A DNA stretch of 64,000 bases from contig JAAANZ010000027.1 of the NCBI GenBank assembly GCA_009909065.1, positions 1 through 64,000 on the forward strand, given 5' to 3'. Source of the DNA: Alphaproteobacteria bacterium (GTDB taxonomy: Bacteria > Pseudomonadota > Alphaproteobacteria > Caulobacterales > Hyphomonadaceae). Made by a program: the position numbers and the translations under genes. The notes beneath the pieces are model-generated. The model worked only from the letters and a program-made list of their open reading frames with translations, searched no databases and was not told the DNA's origin. Below are positions 56,276 through 64,000 of the stretch, one piece after another; position 1 is the first letter of the stretch, and every line of letters starts with the position of its first letter.

Positions 56276-57868
56276 ATGCGCAACTGGCTCGCAGTGTTTG
56301 CCGTCCCCGCCCTGATCTTCCTCGCCTCCTGCGCGAGCACGGACACGGTTTCAGACCTTCAAACCGCGTCCGCGCCAAGCGCGAACAGCGAAACGGGGCG
56401 GTCGGCGAAAAACGTGATCCTGATGGTGTCTGACGGGGCGGGCTTCAATGGCTGGCTCGCGGCCGACTATTATCAGGGCCTGGCGGGCCGGCAGTCCTAT
56501 CAAGTTGAGCGCCCCGACGGCACCATGCCGGTGGTTTACGGTATGACCCATGACGCGCTCAACCTGATCGATGCGTCGGGAAATCTCATCACACGGATTG
56601 AAGACCTGCCGAGCGTCGCCGGCGCGGTGGAGCAGGGCTATGATCCGACCACGCGTTGGAAACGTTTCGAGAATGGCTTCCCGAACGACTTCGCGCCCCT
56701 GAATGCGCCTTATACCAGCTACACCGACAGCGCAGCCGCGGGAACCGCCCTCATGTCGGGTCGCAAGACCGCGAACGGTCGTGTCAATGTCGACTGGAGC
56801 GGGCAGGTGGAGTTCCGCACCATCGCGGAGATCGCGATGGAGCGTGATCGGTCTGCGGGCGCCGTGGCCTCGGTCATGGCCTCCCACGCCACCCCGGCCG
56901 CCGTGATTGCCAAGAATGCCTCGCGCAACAATTACGAGGACATCTTCACCGAAATGGTCGAGAGCGACCTCAGGGTCATCATGGGCGCAGGCCATCCATT
57001 TTACGATGCAAGCGGAGCGTCCATCGAGCCCGAGGATGAAGAGGCCTTCCAGTTCGTCGGTGGCGAAGAGACCTTTGACGCATTGACGGGTGAGGCCGAA
57101 CTTAACGGTTTCACCTTCATCGATACAAAATCGCAGTTCGAAGCGCTGGCCAGCGGACAGATGACAGCCGATCGTGTGGTCGGCATCGCGCGGACAAACT
57201 CAACGCTTCAGGCGCAGCGCGAAGGCCTTGCCGAGGCTGATACGCCGTCGGGCATGGCCTTCAATGACGATGTTCCCGATCTCGCGACGATGAGCCTGGG
57301 CGCGCTCAATCTACTCGGCGAGGATGCCAACGGGTTCTTTTTGATGATTGAAGGCGGCGCCGTGGATTGGATGGGCCACGCCAACGACATGCCGCGCTTC
57401 ATCGAAGAGCAGATTGACTTCAATCTGGCAATCGATGCCGTCATTGAATGGGTGGAAGCGAACTCGAGCTGGGACGAGACCCTGCTCATCATCACATCCG
57501 ATCACGAGACGGGCGGTATCTGGGGCGAGGGGACCTGGACCAACAGCCAGGGCGGGCCCGTGGCACGCGACCGCCGCGAGGAGACCGTTCGCTCGGCGCG
57601 CTTTGACCCCACCGAAGACGCGTTCAACCAGTTTCTCGCGGTCCAGGACCGCGGTGCAGGCAATCTGCCAGGCTATCAGTTTGCATCCGGCAACCATACC
57701 AATGAGCTGGTCCCGCTGTGGGCGATCGGTCCAGGCTCGGAGCTTTTTGCCGAGTTCACACGCACCGATGTGCAGGCCGGCGAGCTTTGGGGAGCACCCT
57801 ATGGATGGACGGGCGAGATTATTGATAACACCGTCGTCTTTCGTGTGATGGAGGAAGTTCTCCACTAG
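56276..57868 (+). CDS. Alkaline phosphatase, PhoA superfamily lipoprotein
   Basis: A 530-residue periplasmic lipoprotein phosphatase (lipobox LASC). The first metal site is NVILMVSDGAGF, the nucleophile Ser is in TDSAAAGTALMSGRK, further metal ligands are in IEGGAVDWMGHAND and ITSDHETGGIW, and the last His in SGNHTNELVPLW. It releases phosphate from organic esters. A separate calcineurin-type phosphoesterase gene lies beyond a mobile element on the other strand, suggesting a small phosphate-scavenging locus. Confidence 0.93.
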   Translation: MRNWLAVFAVPALIFLASCASTDTVSDLQTASAPSANSETGRSAKNVILMVSDGAGFNGWLAADYYQGLAGRQSYQVERPDGTMPVVYGMTHDALNLIDASGNLITRIEDLPSVAGAVEQGYDPTTRWKRFENGFPNDFAPLNAPYTSYTDSAAAGTALMSGRKTANGRVNVDWSGQVEFRTIAEIAMERDRSAGAVASVMASHATPAAVIAKNASRNNYEDIFTEMVESDLRVIMGAGHPFYDASGASIEPEDEEAFQFVGGEETFDALTGEAELNGFTFIDTKSQFEALASGQMTADRVVGIARTNSTLQAQREGLAEADTPSGMAFNDDVPDLATMSLGALNLLGEDANGFFLMIEGGAVDWMGHANDMPRFIEEQIDFNLAIDAVIEWVEANSSWDETLLIITSDHETGGIWGEGTWTNSQGGPVARDRREETVRSARFDPTEDAFNQFLAVQDRGAGNLPGYQFASGNHTNELVPLWAIGPGSELFAEFTRTDVQAGELWGAPYGWTGEIIDNTVVFRVMEEVLH

Positions 57869-58178
57869 CGTCGGTATCGCGATCCGCTTTGGCTCAGCCT
57901 TGTGCGGGCCTGCGTCATGCGAAGCGGGATATCCATCACGGCATCGCCGGAACACTGTCGGCGGTTGGAGACCATCGTCTGTGACCCAAAAGCGGCCCGC
58001 AGGCATCTCTGGCGCGGGCGGGTTCGGTTCATGCGCGGCGATCTGGACCGGCGGCTTTAAGACGCCAGGCGACCGGCCGGATTCGGCTCAATCCTGCGCC
58101 GTGCTGTGCGAGCTGTGTCACAGCGGATCAACCGGACGAACGGAGGCTTGCCACCAAGGCAGAGCATCCGATGCGACT
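57869..58178. other. Non-coding stretch between phosphatase and MITE-like element
   Basis: These 310 bases have open frames only by virtue of high GC; their translations are Cys/Arg-rich and not protein-like. I see no RNA gene, terminator or repeat of note. It may be decayed sequence from an older insertion. Confidence 0.5.
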
Positions 58179-58498
58179 TTAGGGCGTTTTCCGCGCAAAT
58201 TGCATGACTTGGCCGCTTGGATTTTTCGTCAGGGCCAGGAGCGTGTCGTCCGGCGATGCGGGCATCGTCGGACCGGCGCGCGACGACGATCCTGGCGGAA
58301 AAGACGAGTGGCTGTCGAGGCTCTAAGAGTTTTCGTTCTACTTTCCAGAAGTCTGACGCCCGGAAACGCTGGGGCGTCTTTTGCGCACTGGCCGCGCCGC
58401 AATCCTCCCAGCATCCGGCATGCTGGTCCGGTCTGCTCCTTGCCAGCTCACAAAATACACCCTGCCAAGTGATGCAATTTGCACGGAAAGCGCCCTAA
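58179..58498. mobile_element. MITE-like element with 35-bp terminal inverted repeats
   Basis: The left end 58179-58213 and the right end 58464-58498 are inverted copies of each other, 35 bp with three mismatches (TTAGGGCG...CTTGGC). If the TA at each edge is the target duplication, the element is 314 bp, as expected for a miniature element mobilised by an IS630/Tc1-mariner type transposase. It encodes no transposase. The stop codon of the neighbouring phosphoesterase lies within the right end. Confidence 0.75.
58355..58382 (+). terminator. Intrinsic terminator inside the MITE-like element
   Basis: gacgccc (58355-58361) pairs with gggcgtc (58372-58378) around a 10-base loop and is followed by tttt. 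It would stop plus-strand transcription coming from the alkaline phosphatase gene. Confidence 0.6.
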
Positions 58499-60540
58499 TT
58501 GCGAACGGGCGGTCCGTTCTCGAAAGCGTTCCACACATCTATGCGGAAAAGCTTTTCCGGTCGTTCGGCACGTATCTCGATCACCATCGACTCCCTGGCT
58601 GTGCGGCCATGGCGGTCGGTGGAAGTGACGACAACCTCATAGACGCCCGGTGCGAGGTCATCAGGCAGTTTGGCCCGCCAGAGATGGACGCTGCGATCAG
58701 CAACTGATCCCTGGGGTTGAGGTGGCTTCGGGCCGAACTGCGTTGCCCGGTGCCGGTTCCATCCCTGGGCGCGGGCATCGCCAGAGCGGCTTTGCAGGGC
58801 CCAGCGCGAAACGGACAATTGGCGCTGGGCAGCAAAGGGGTCAGCCCATTCCGCGCCGATGCGGGCACCTTCGCCCTCTGCGTCCTGCGTTCGTTCCAAT
58901 ACAAGCGTGCGACCATCTATCGTGGCTTGAACACGCGTCTCGGTGGAGCCGTCCCAGACATTGGCCGTGATCCAGGTCCCTCGGACAAGATCGTCGGGCG
59001 TGATGATCTTCACATCGGGAAGGTCATTGAATGAGAGGGGTGGGACAGGGTCGCGTTCGTCTGAGGGTTTGGCGTGCCATGCCATGATCGCGTCGAACCA
59101 GTCCCGGAAATTCGGCGTATTCACCGAAACCCACATGCGCTGGTCGCGCGACAGGTTAGAGCCGTAATAGGTTTCGACATAGGATGTGCCGTCAAATTCG
59201 AGTGATAGCCAGCCGCGGGGCCCGCCAAGACGTTGCAGCGCCATGGGCACACCAAACGTGTCGAAATCACCATTATACCAGGCCCCTGAGGCGGCCCCGG
59301 ACACAATGTGGCGGAAGGGCAACTGCGACAGACCGATCGCCTCGACCCAGCCGGCATAGCTGTCGCCAGGACTGAGATTTTCGATGGTGTGAGTATGACC
59401 CGAAAGTGACAGGGCCTCACGTCCCTCGAGCAGGGCATAGAGCGCTTTGACATTGTCGGTCTGGTGAGCCGTGGCGTTTTGATCGACAAAGCTGACAAAG
59501 GGTATGTGATGGCCGATCACAACCAGCTTGTCTGGATCCGTCAGGGACAACAAATTCTTGACGAATACCATCTGGTCGTCGGTGATGCGTGCATTGTAGC
59601 GCTTTCTGTCGCCCGTGGCGCAAAATTCACGACCGGCCTGGCGGGCATCCTCGGCCGTGCATGGATAGACGACATTGTCGAGAGCGATGAACAGGGCATC
59701 ACCGATTTCGAAGGCGTAGTAGTTCGGCCCGTAGAGATTGCGCCAGCTGTCAGCCGAATCCGCGTCGAAATCGGCGTCGAAATCGAAGTCATGGTTGCCA
59801 TGGACCCACCATTGTGGCGCTTGCACAGGCGCTGTGACCTCGGTCATCCGTTCGATCAGGTCCAAATCATCGCCCATCACGTCGCCAACGGCGAAGATGC
59901 AGTCGGGACGCGCTCGGGATGAAAGGTCGAGCCAGTCATCCACCACGGAGTCGCGGAAGAACCCGATTTCCTGGTTGGAATAGGTCTGGGTGTCGCCGAG
60001 TATCGCGCAGTGGAAGGCGTCAGCTTGCTGTACCCTTACAACGGGGAAATTGATCGCCTCAGGCAGCGGGCCGGTCGGCGCCAGGCCGCCATAGCGAAGC
60101 TGTTTCGGAGAACCGGCGGGTTTGTGCTGATAGGCGAACTGCGGAACCCAGTGCGCATTGTGGGGCACCTGAAAGCCCGATGGCTGTACGACGAACACGG
60201 CCATGTCATCGCGGACCGGCAGGACATAGCTGCCGTCCGCGTCGGTCTTGACCACCTCACGACCATTAGAGACTTTTACGTCCGCCAGGCCGGGTTCGCC
60301 CTCGTCACGCACGGCATTGCGGTTGATGTCTTCAAAGACGAACCCGCGCACCTGATCGCCACCATCATCCTCGCCGCGCCGCACTTCAGGGCCACCACGA
60401 TAGTCGGAGAACAGGCTGCCAGCGCGCGTATCGGCGGGACGGCCTTCATCGACCTGCATGGTTGCACATCCGGACAAGGCGAGCGCGGACAAGACTGTCA
60501 GGGCGAATATCCTGCTGAGGGTATGGGTAAAATGCGTCAT
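58495..60540 (-). CDS. Calcineurin-like phosphoesterase lipoprotein
   Basis: A 681-residue lipoprotein (lipobox LSGC). Residues about 62-125 form an SdrD-B/CNA-B-like domain (GFVFEDINRNAVRDEGEPGL); the metallophosphoesterase core has AILGDTQTYS, FAVGDVMGDDLD, WWVHGNHDFD, VVIGHHIPF and LSGHTHTIEN, so all metal ligands are kept. A C-terminal sandwich domain follows. It cleaves phosphoesters in the periplasm or at the surface. The last codon and TAG stop (58495-58497) lie in the end of a MITE-like element, so its C-terminus may have been trimmed or rewritten. Confidence 0.92.
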   Translation of the reverse strand: MTHFTHTLSRIFALTVLSALALSGCATMQVDEGRPADTRAGSLFSDYRGGPEVRRGEDDGGDQVRGFVFEDINRNAVRDEGEPGLADVKVSNGREVVKTDADGSYVLPVRDDMAVFVVQPSGFQVPHNAHWVPQFAYQHKPAGSPKQLRYGGLAPTGPLPEAINFPVVRVQQADAFHCAILGDTQTYSNQEIGFFRDSVVDDWLDLSSRARPDCIFAVGDVMGDDLDLIERMTEVTAPVQAPQWWVHGNHDFDFDADFDADSADSWRNLYGPNYYAFEIGDALFIALDNVVYPCTAEDARQAGREFCATGDRKRYNARITDDQMVFVKNLLSLTDPDKLVVIGHHIPFVSFVDQNATAHQTDNVKALYALLEGREALSLSGHTHTIENLSPGDSYAGWVEAIGLSQLPFRHIVSGAASGAWYNGDFDTFGVPMALQRLGGPRGWLSLEFDGTSYVETYYGSNLSRDQRMWVSVNTPNFRDWFDAIMAWHAKPSDERDPVPPLSFNDLPDVKIITPDDLVRGTWITANVWDGSTETRVQATIDGRTLVLERTQDAEGEGARIGAEWADPFAAQRQLSVSRWALQSRSGDARAQGWNRHRATQFGPKPPQPQGSVADRSVHLWRAKLPDDLAPGVYEVVVTSTDRHGRTARESMVIEIRAERPEKLFRIDVWNAFENGPPVRN

Positions 60541-60626
60541 GGGAGCCTCGCAGATCCTGCGCTTTCCCCATATTATTCACGATCCATGACGCCGAGATGA
60601 CAGTCGGGACAGAAGAGTGCCGTCGG

Positions 60627-60718
60627 TGACCCAACCCCCCAGAAAATCCGGCCAAGAATTTGCAGCGCCCTCGACGCACGGAGGGTGACACATGCGCAAA
60701 TCACGGTTCGCCGAAGAG
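60627..60718 (+). mobile_element. Truncated left end of an IS3-family element
   Basis: The sequence tgacccaacccccc at 60627 looks like the TG-starting terminal repeat of IS3-family elements, and at ATG 60692, after a gagggtga ribosome site, the frame reads MRKSRFAEE, the hallmark opening of IS3 OrfA. The homology stops after nine codons, 11 bp before the end of the amidohydrolase gene on the other strand, so the rest of the element is gone. Confidence 0.6.
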
Positions 60719-60729
60719 CACCGCCCGGG

Positions 60730-62469
60730 CTATTCGGCGGCCACGGCCTCCACCGGGGCGGCGCGGGGGCCGCGCACAAGCCGGCCGGGGCGCGCGCCCG
60801 TGGGTTCGCCGTCGCGCGAGATGACGCGGCCGGCCACGAGGGTCGCGGTATAGCCCGAGGCGCGCTGGAAGAGGCGGCGCCCGCCGGCCGGCAGGTCATG
60901 GGCCACTTCCGGGGCGTGCAGGGTGAGATTGTCATAATCGATGACATTGAGATCGGCGCGGTAGCCCGGCGCGATCAGGCCGCGATCGAGAAGGCCGACC
61001 GCCTCGGCCGTGTCGCGGCACTGGCGCTTGACGATCCATTCTATCGGAAACCGCTCGCCGCGCGTGCGGTCGCGCGTCCAGTGGGTGAGCATGCTGGTCG
61101 GGAAGCTGCCATCGCAGATCATGCCGACATGCGCGCCGCCATCCGACAGGCCGGGCACGGTGTGCGCCGATTTCAGCATCTCATAGGACGGGTCCAGGCT
61201 GCCCTGAGCATAATTTAGGAAGGGGAAATACAGCATGCCGCGGCCATCGCCTTCCAGCATCAGGTCCAGCGCGGCTTCCTCGGGCGTGACACCGCGCGCC
61301 GCGGCAATGGCCGAGAGCGTCTTTTCGGCCGTCGGCTCGTAATCCGGCGGGTCGCCAAGCACGAACATCTGGCCGAAATTGCGCAGAACCGCCCTGACGA
61401 AGGGATTGTCCGAGGCCGGTTCGTCCGCCAGCAGGCGGGCGCGGAAATCCGGATCGCGCAGCGCCGCCAGCCGCGCCTCGAAGGGTTCATCCTTTATGGA
61501 CTGGTAGAGCGGGCAGGCGGAAAACGGGTTCAGCGTCAGCTCCAGGCCCAGCAGAACCCCGACCGGCCGCCCGCAGACCTGGGCGCGCAGGGGCAGTCCC
61601 TCGCCGGCGGCCTGTTCGACGGCCGCGAGCAGCGCGCGCCAGCCTTCCGGCGCGACATTCGACTGTGCAAGCGAAACCGAGAGCGGGCGCCCGGAGCGCT
61701 CTACGATGCGGCGCAGCATGGCCGCTTCCTTTTCCGGGTCATTGAAGTCCGACACGAATTGCAGGACGCCGCGCCCGGCCGCCTTCAGCGCCATGGCAAT
61801 GCCGGTCAGTTCTGTTTCGCTGGCGGTCAGGGTCGGTGTCGGCTGGCCGTCGCTGGTGCGGTGATTGAGCGTGCGCGAAGTGGAAAAGCCGAGCGCGCCG
61901 GCCTCGACGGCCTGTTTCGCCAGCGCCGCCATTTTCGTGATGTCATCCTCGCTGGCCTCCTCGCGATCGGCCCCGCGCTTGCCCATGACATAGACGCGCA
62001 GCGCGGCATGCGGCAGCTGGGCGGCGAAATCCACGTCGAAAGCGCGCCCCGACAGGCTGTCGAGATAATCCGGAAAGCTCTCCCAGTTCCAGGGCAGGCC
62101 CTCGGCAAGCACGGGGAAGGGAATGTCCTCAACGCCTTCCATCAGGCGGATCAGCCGGTCATGATCGCCCTCGCGGCAGGGGGCGAAACCGACCCCGCAA
62201 TTGCCCATGACCGCGGTGGTCACGCCATGCAGTGAAGACGGGGTCAGCCGGTCGCCCCAGGTGACCTGGCCGTCATAATGGGTGTGGATGTCGACAACGC
62301 CCGGCGTGACGATCTGGCCCTTCGCGTCGATCTCCTCGCGGCCTTTCCCCGAAATCGGGCCGATTGCGGTGATGCGCCCGCCATCGACTGCGATATCGGC
62401 CTCGACCGGCGCCTGGCCCGTGCCGTCATAGACATGTCCGCCGCGAATGATGAGATCATGCGTTGCCAT
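60730..62469 (-). CDS. N-acyl-D-amino-acid deacylase family amidohydrolase
   Basis: A 579-residue zinc amidohydrolase (D-aminoacylase/amidohydrolase 3 group). Metal ligands are in PGVVDIHTHYDGQ, GNCGVGFAPC (metal-bridging Cys type) and LSDGGAHVGMICDG, with ALGFSTSRTLNHR between. It hydrolyses N-acyl groups from D-amino acids or related amides. Start ATG 62469 has ggagg 7 bases upstream. Its 3' end lies 11 bp from the IS3 remnant, and the C-terminal PVEAVAAE may be affected by that insertion. Confidence 0.9.
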   Translation of the reverse strand: MATHDLIIRGGHVYDGTGQAPVEADIAVDGGRITAIGPISGKGREEIDAKGQIVTPGVVDIHTHYDGQVTWGDRLTPSSLHGVTTAVMGNCGVGFAPCREGDHDRLIRLMEGVEDIPFPVLAEGLPWNWESFPDYLDSLSGRAFDVDFAAQLPHAALRVYVMGKRGADREEASEDDITKMAALAKQAVEAGALGFSTSRTLNHRTSDGQPTPTLTASETELTGIAMALKAAGRGVLQFVSDFNDPEKEAAMLRRIVERSGRPLSVSLAQSNVAPEGWRALLAAVEQAAGEGLPLRAQVCGRPVGVLLGLELTLNPFSACPLYQSIKDEPFEARLAALRDPDFRARLLADEPASDNPFVRAVLRNFGQMFVLGDPPDYEPTAEKTLSAIAAARGVTPEEAALDLMLEGDGRGMLYFPFLNYAQGSLDPSYEMLKSAHTVPGLSDGGAHVGMICDGSFPTSMLTHWTRDRTRGERFPIEWIVKRQCRDTAEAVGLLDRGLIAPGYRADLNVIDYDNLTLHAPEVAHDLPAGGRRLFQRASGYTATLVAGRVISRDGEPTGARPGRLVRGPRAAPVEAVAAE

Positions 62470-62564
62470 GAAAGTCCTCCCGGATGGTCGACCCGCCCCG
62501 TCTTGATGTGAGGCGGCTATACTCATCATGGCCGAAAACGCCGCGCGGCGAAAGAGCGCCCGGC

Positions 62565-63374
62565 TCAAACGTCGAATGTGGCCTCAAGCTCGACCGGGCC
62601 GGTCATCAGGACATGGTCGTCGCTTTCACGCCAGTGGATTTCGAGCTCGCCGCCATCGAGGATCAGTGTGGCGCGCCGGGCCGTATGGCCTGCCCGGGCG
62701 GCACAGACCAGCGCCGCACAGGCGCCCGTGCCGCAGGCCTTTGTCAGGCCGGCGCCGCGCTCCCAGACGCGCAGGCGTATCGCCTCGCGATCGATGATCT
62801 GGGCGAAACCGACATTGACGCCTTCGGGAAATATCGGATGCCCCTCCACCAGGGGGCCGATGGCGGGGATGTCATAGGCATGCACATCTTCCACGAAGAA
62901 GACCGCATGCGGATTGCCCATGGAGACCACGGCCGGGCGCGAGAGATAAGGGGCGTCCATCGGGCCGATCTTCACATCAACGCCGCGCACATCCATTTTC
63001 TCGCTCAGCGGGATATCGGCCCAGCCGAGCAGCGGCGAGCCCATATCGACGCTCACCTCGCCGCCCGGCGCGGCCCAGGCCTTGAGCCGGTCAGCGCGTG
63101 TCTGAAGGCTCACCCCCTGGCCTCGGCCCTCGCGCAACAGGAGCCAGGCAACACACCGCGAGGCGTTTCCGCAGGCCGGGACTTCGCCCCCATCGGCGTT
63201 CCAGATGCGCATGAAGGCATCCTTCTCGGCATCGCGCTCAACCGCGATGACCTGGTCGGCCTGCATCATTTCCGCAACGGAAACGACCTGTTCCTTCGTC
63301 GGCTCGAAGGGCTTCTCGCGCGCATCGAAAATCGCAAAGGCGTTTCCCGCCCCGTTCATCTTCCAGACTCTCAT
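62565..63374 (-). CDS. dapF: Diaminopimelate epimerase
   Basis: A 269-residue PLP-independent epimerase that converts LL- to meso-diaminopimelate for lysine and peptidoglycan. The two catalytic cysteines are in PACGNASRC and KACGTGACAA, and MNGAGNAFAIFDAR is the family start. ATG 63374 (MRVWKMNG) is chosen over a longer frame reaching 63497 that overlaps the next gene. A 95-bp gap separates it from the amidohydrolase. Confidence 0.95.
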   Translation of the reverse strand: MRVWKMNGAGNAFAIFDAREKPFEPTKEQVVSVAEMMQADQVIAVERDAEKDAFMRIWNADGGEVPACGNASRCVAWLLLREGRGQGVSLQTRADRLKAWAAPGGEVSVDMGSPLLGWADIPLSEKMDVRGVDVKIGPMDAPYLSRPAVVSMGNPHAVFFVEDVHAYDIPAIGPLVEGHPIFPEGVNVGFAQIIDREAIRLRVWERGAGLTKACGTGACAALVCAARAGHTARRATLILDGGELEIHWRESDDHVLMTGPVELEATFDV

Positions 63375-63442
63375 TCCAGGGGAAATAGCCTCTTTCCGGT
63401 CCGGCCGGAAGTGTCCCGCCCGGGCTTGTTCAAAGGGCAGGA

Positions 63443-63859
63443 TTATCGCGGAAGCCGCATGGCCGCCACCCAGCTCGACACCTGAACGGCCACGCATGCC
63501 AGCAGGGCCACTTCCATCAGCGGGTGGCGGAAAAAGAAGGACACGAAAGCGATGGCAAGCGAGCCCCAGTCAATGAGGTCATTCGAGATGAGATGGCCCA
63601 GCGGGCGCCGGGCGCGTCGGATATCGTCCATGGAGACCTGGCGCCAGACACGCCCCATATCGGGCGGGCCGAACACATCCTGAAGCCGGCCCGGATCGGT
63701 GATGCCGGTCAGTTCGCACAGGTCGAGCGGTGTCGCCTGGCCCAGTTCGACCGCCCGCCGACGCGCGCCCGTGCCAAGAAGGCTGACAATGCCCGACAGG
63801 ATCACGATCAGTGCGGCCGCGGTCGCCGCAAGGCCGTCAAAGGGGGGATAACCGCTCAT
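63443..63859 (-). CDS. Membrane protein of unknown function
   Basis: A 138-residue protein with an N-terminal helix (GLAATAAALIVILSGIVSLLG), a soluble middle (WRQVSMDDIRRARRPLG) and a C-terminal helical hairpin (LIDWGSLAIAFVSFFF, MEVALLACVAVQVSSW). The start is ATG 63859 (MSGYPPF); the frame is open to 63901. The family is not recognised. It is 68 bp upstream of dapF and could be cotranscribed with it. Confidence 0.7.
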   Translation of the reverse strand: MSGYPPFDGLAATAAALIVILSGIVSLLGTGARRRAVELGQATPLDLCELTGITDPGRLQDVFGPPDMGRVWRQVSMDDIRRARRPLGHLISNDLIDWGSLAIAFVSFFFRHPLMEVALLACVAVQVSSWVAAMRLPR

Positions 63860-63969
63860 CCGGGCGAGATAGCAGGCCCGTCCTGTCTGGCAAGTCGCCA
63901 CTGGAAATTGAAGTTTTCAGGCGAGATTAACGAATTTCTTCAAATGATAACATTATTCGGTATTCGATC

Positions 63970-64000
63970 ATGCCGCGTTTCATTGCCTGCGTCCTTTTTG
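63970..64000 (+). CDS. Possible start of a secreted-protein gene (cut by the window)
   Basis: ATG 63970 begins MPRFIACVLF, which could be a signal peptide, behind an AT-rich stretch (63910-63965) suited to a promoter. Only ten codons are visible, so this is tentative. Confidence 0.25.
   Translation, partial: MPRFIACVLF

Noticed and set aside
57900-58472. 190-codon plus-strand frame between the two phosphatase genes
   Set aside because: It is Cys/Arg-rich, lacks a ribosome site, runs across the MITE-like element and resembles no protein family.

Overview
The window is GC-rich chromosomal DNA. Large NAD-glutamate dehydrogenase, an aa3-type cytochrome oxidase cluster with ctaB/ctaG/SURF1, a complete ybgC-tolQRAB-pal-cpoB block and many GTG/TTG starts with 1-4 bp coupled overlaps all point to an alphaproteobacterium. 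I infer the Hyphomonadales/Maricaulales (Caulobacterales-like marine bacteria); no rRNA or tRNA is present to confirm this.

Layout. 1-7.5 kb is an accessory zone around uvrB. It holds a secreted-protein gene broken by an 11-bp tandem duplication, an AT-rich reverse transcriptase gene of the Abi/Unknown-Group (defence) type whose stop codon interlocks with that of uvrB, and, on the other side of uvrB, a tightly coupled three-gene cassette (PD-(D/E)XK-like protein, ParA-type ATPase, small C-terminal partner). The cassette ends at a 69-bp duplicate of the 3' end of a SYLF lipoprotein gene that has cut a vapC toxin gene down to about 15 codons. 7.8-12.2 kb has a POT peptide transporter, a rhodanese lipoprotein, TldD and a TPR protein. 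12.3-20.4 kb is the cytochrome oxidase operon running through SURF1 into thrC and an acetyltransferase. 20.4-34.2 kb carries an EAL protein, YqgE, peroxiredoxin, an AI-2E exporter, the 1578-residue glutamate dehydrogenase, a membrane fatty-acid/sterol hydroxylase, an M20 peptidase, a frameshifted family-39 glycosyltransferase and a K+ channel.

34.2-39.6 kb is the translation cluster infC-rpmI-rplT-pheS-pheT, with infC starting at ATA and an I78 inhibitor lipoprotein inserted between infC and rpmI. Two glycosyltransferases follow. 42-51.2 kb is the Tol-Pal envelope cluster continuing into tilS and ftsH. 51.2-54.2 kb has a lipoprotein, a YjbR remnant, a serine hydrolase and its divergent TetR regulator.

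54.2-60.7 kb is a second accessory zone: an AT-richer islet with two related C-terminal modules resembling the tips of polymorphic toxins plus a lipoprotein, then an alkaline phosphatase and a calcineurin-type phosphoesterase separated by a MITE-like element with 35-bp terminal inverted repeats, and the truncated left end of an IS3-like element. The window closes with a D-aminoacylase-family amidohydrolase, dapF and a small membrane protein.

The most promising undescribed material is the RT gene and the three-gene cassette flanking uvrB, which looks like a defence-gene insertion spot, and the tandem toxin-tip islet at 54.2-56.1 kb.
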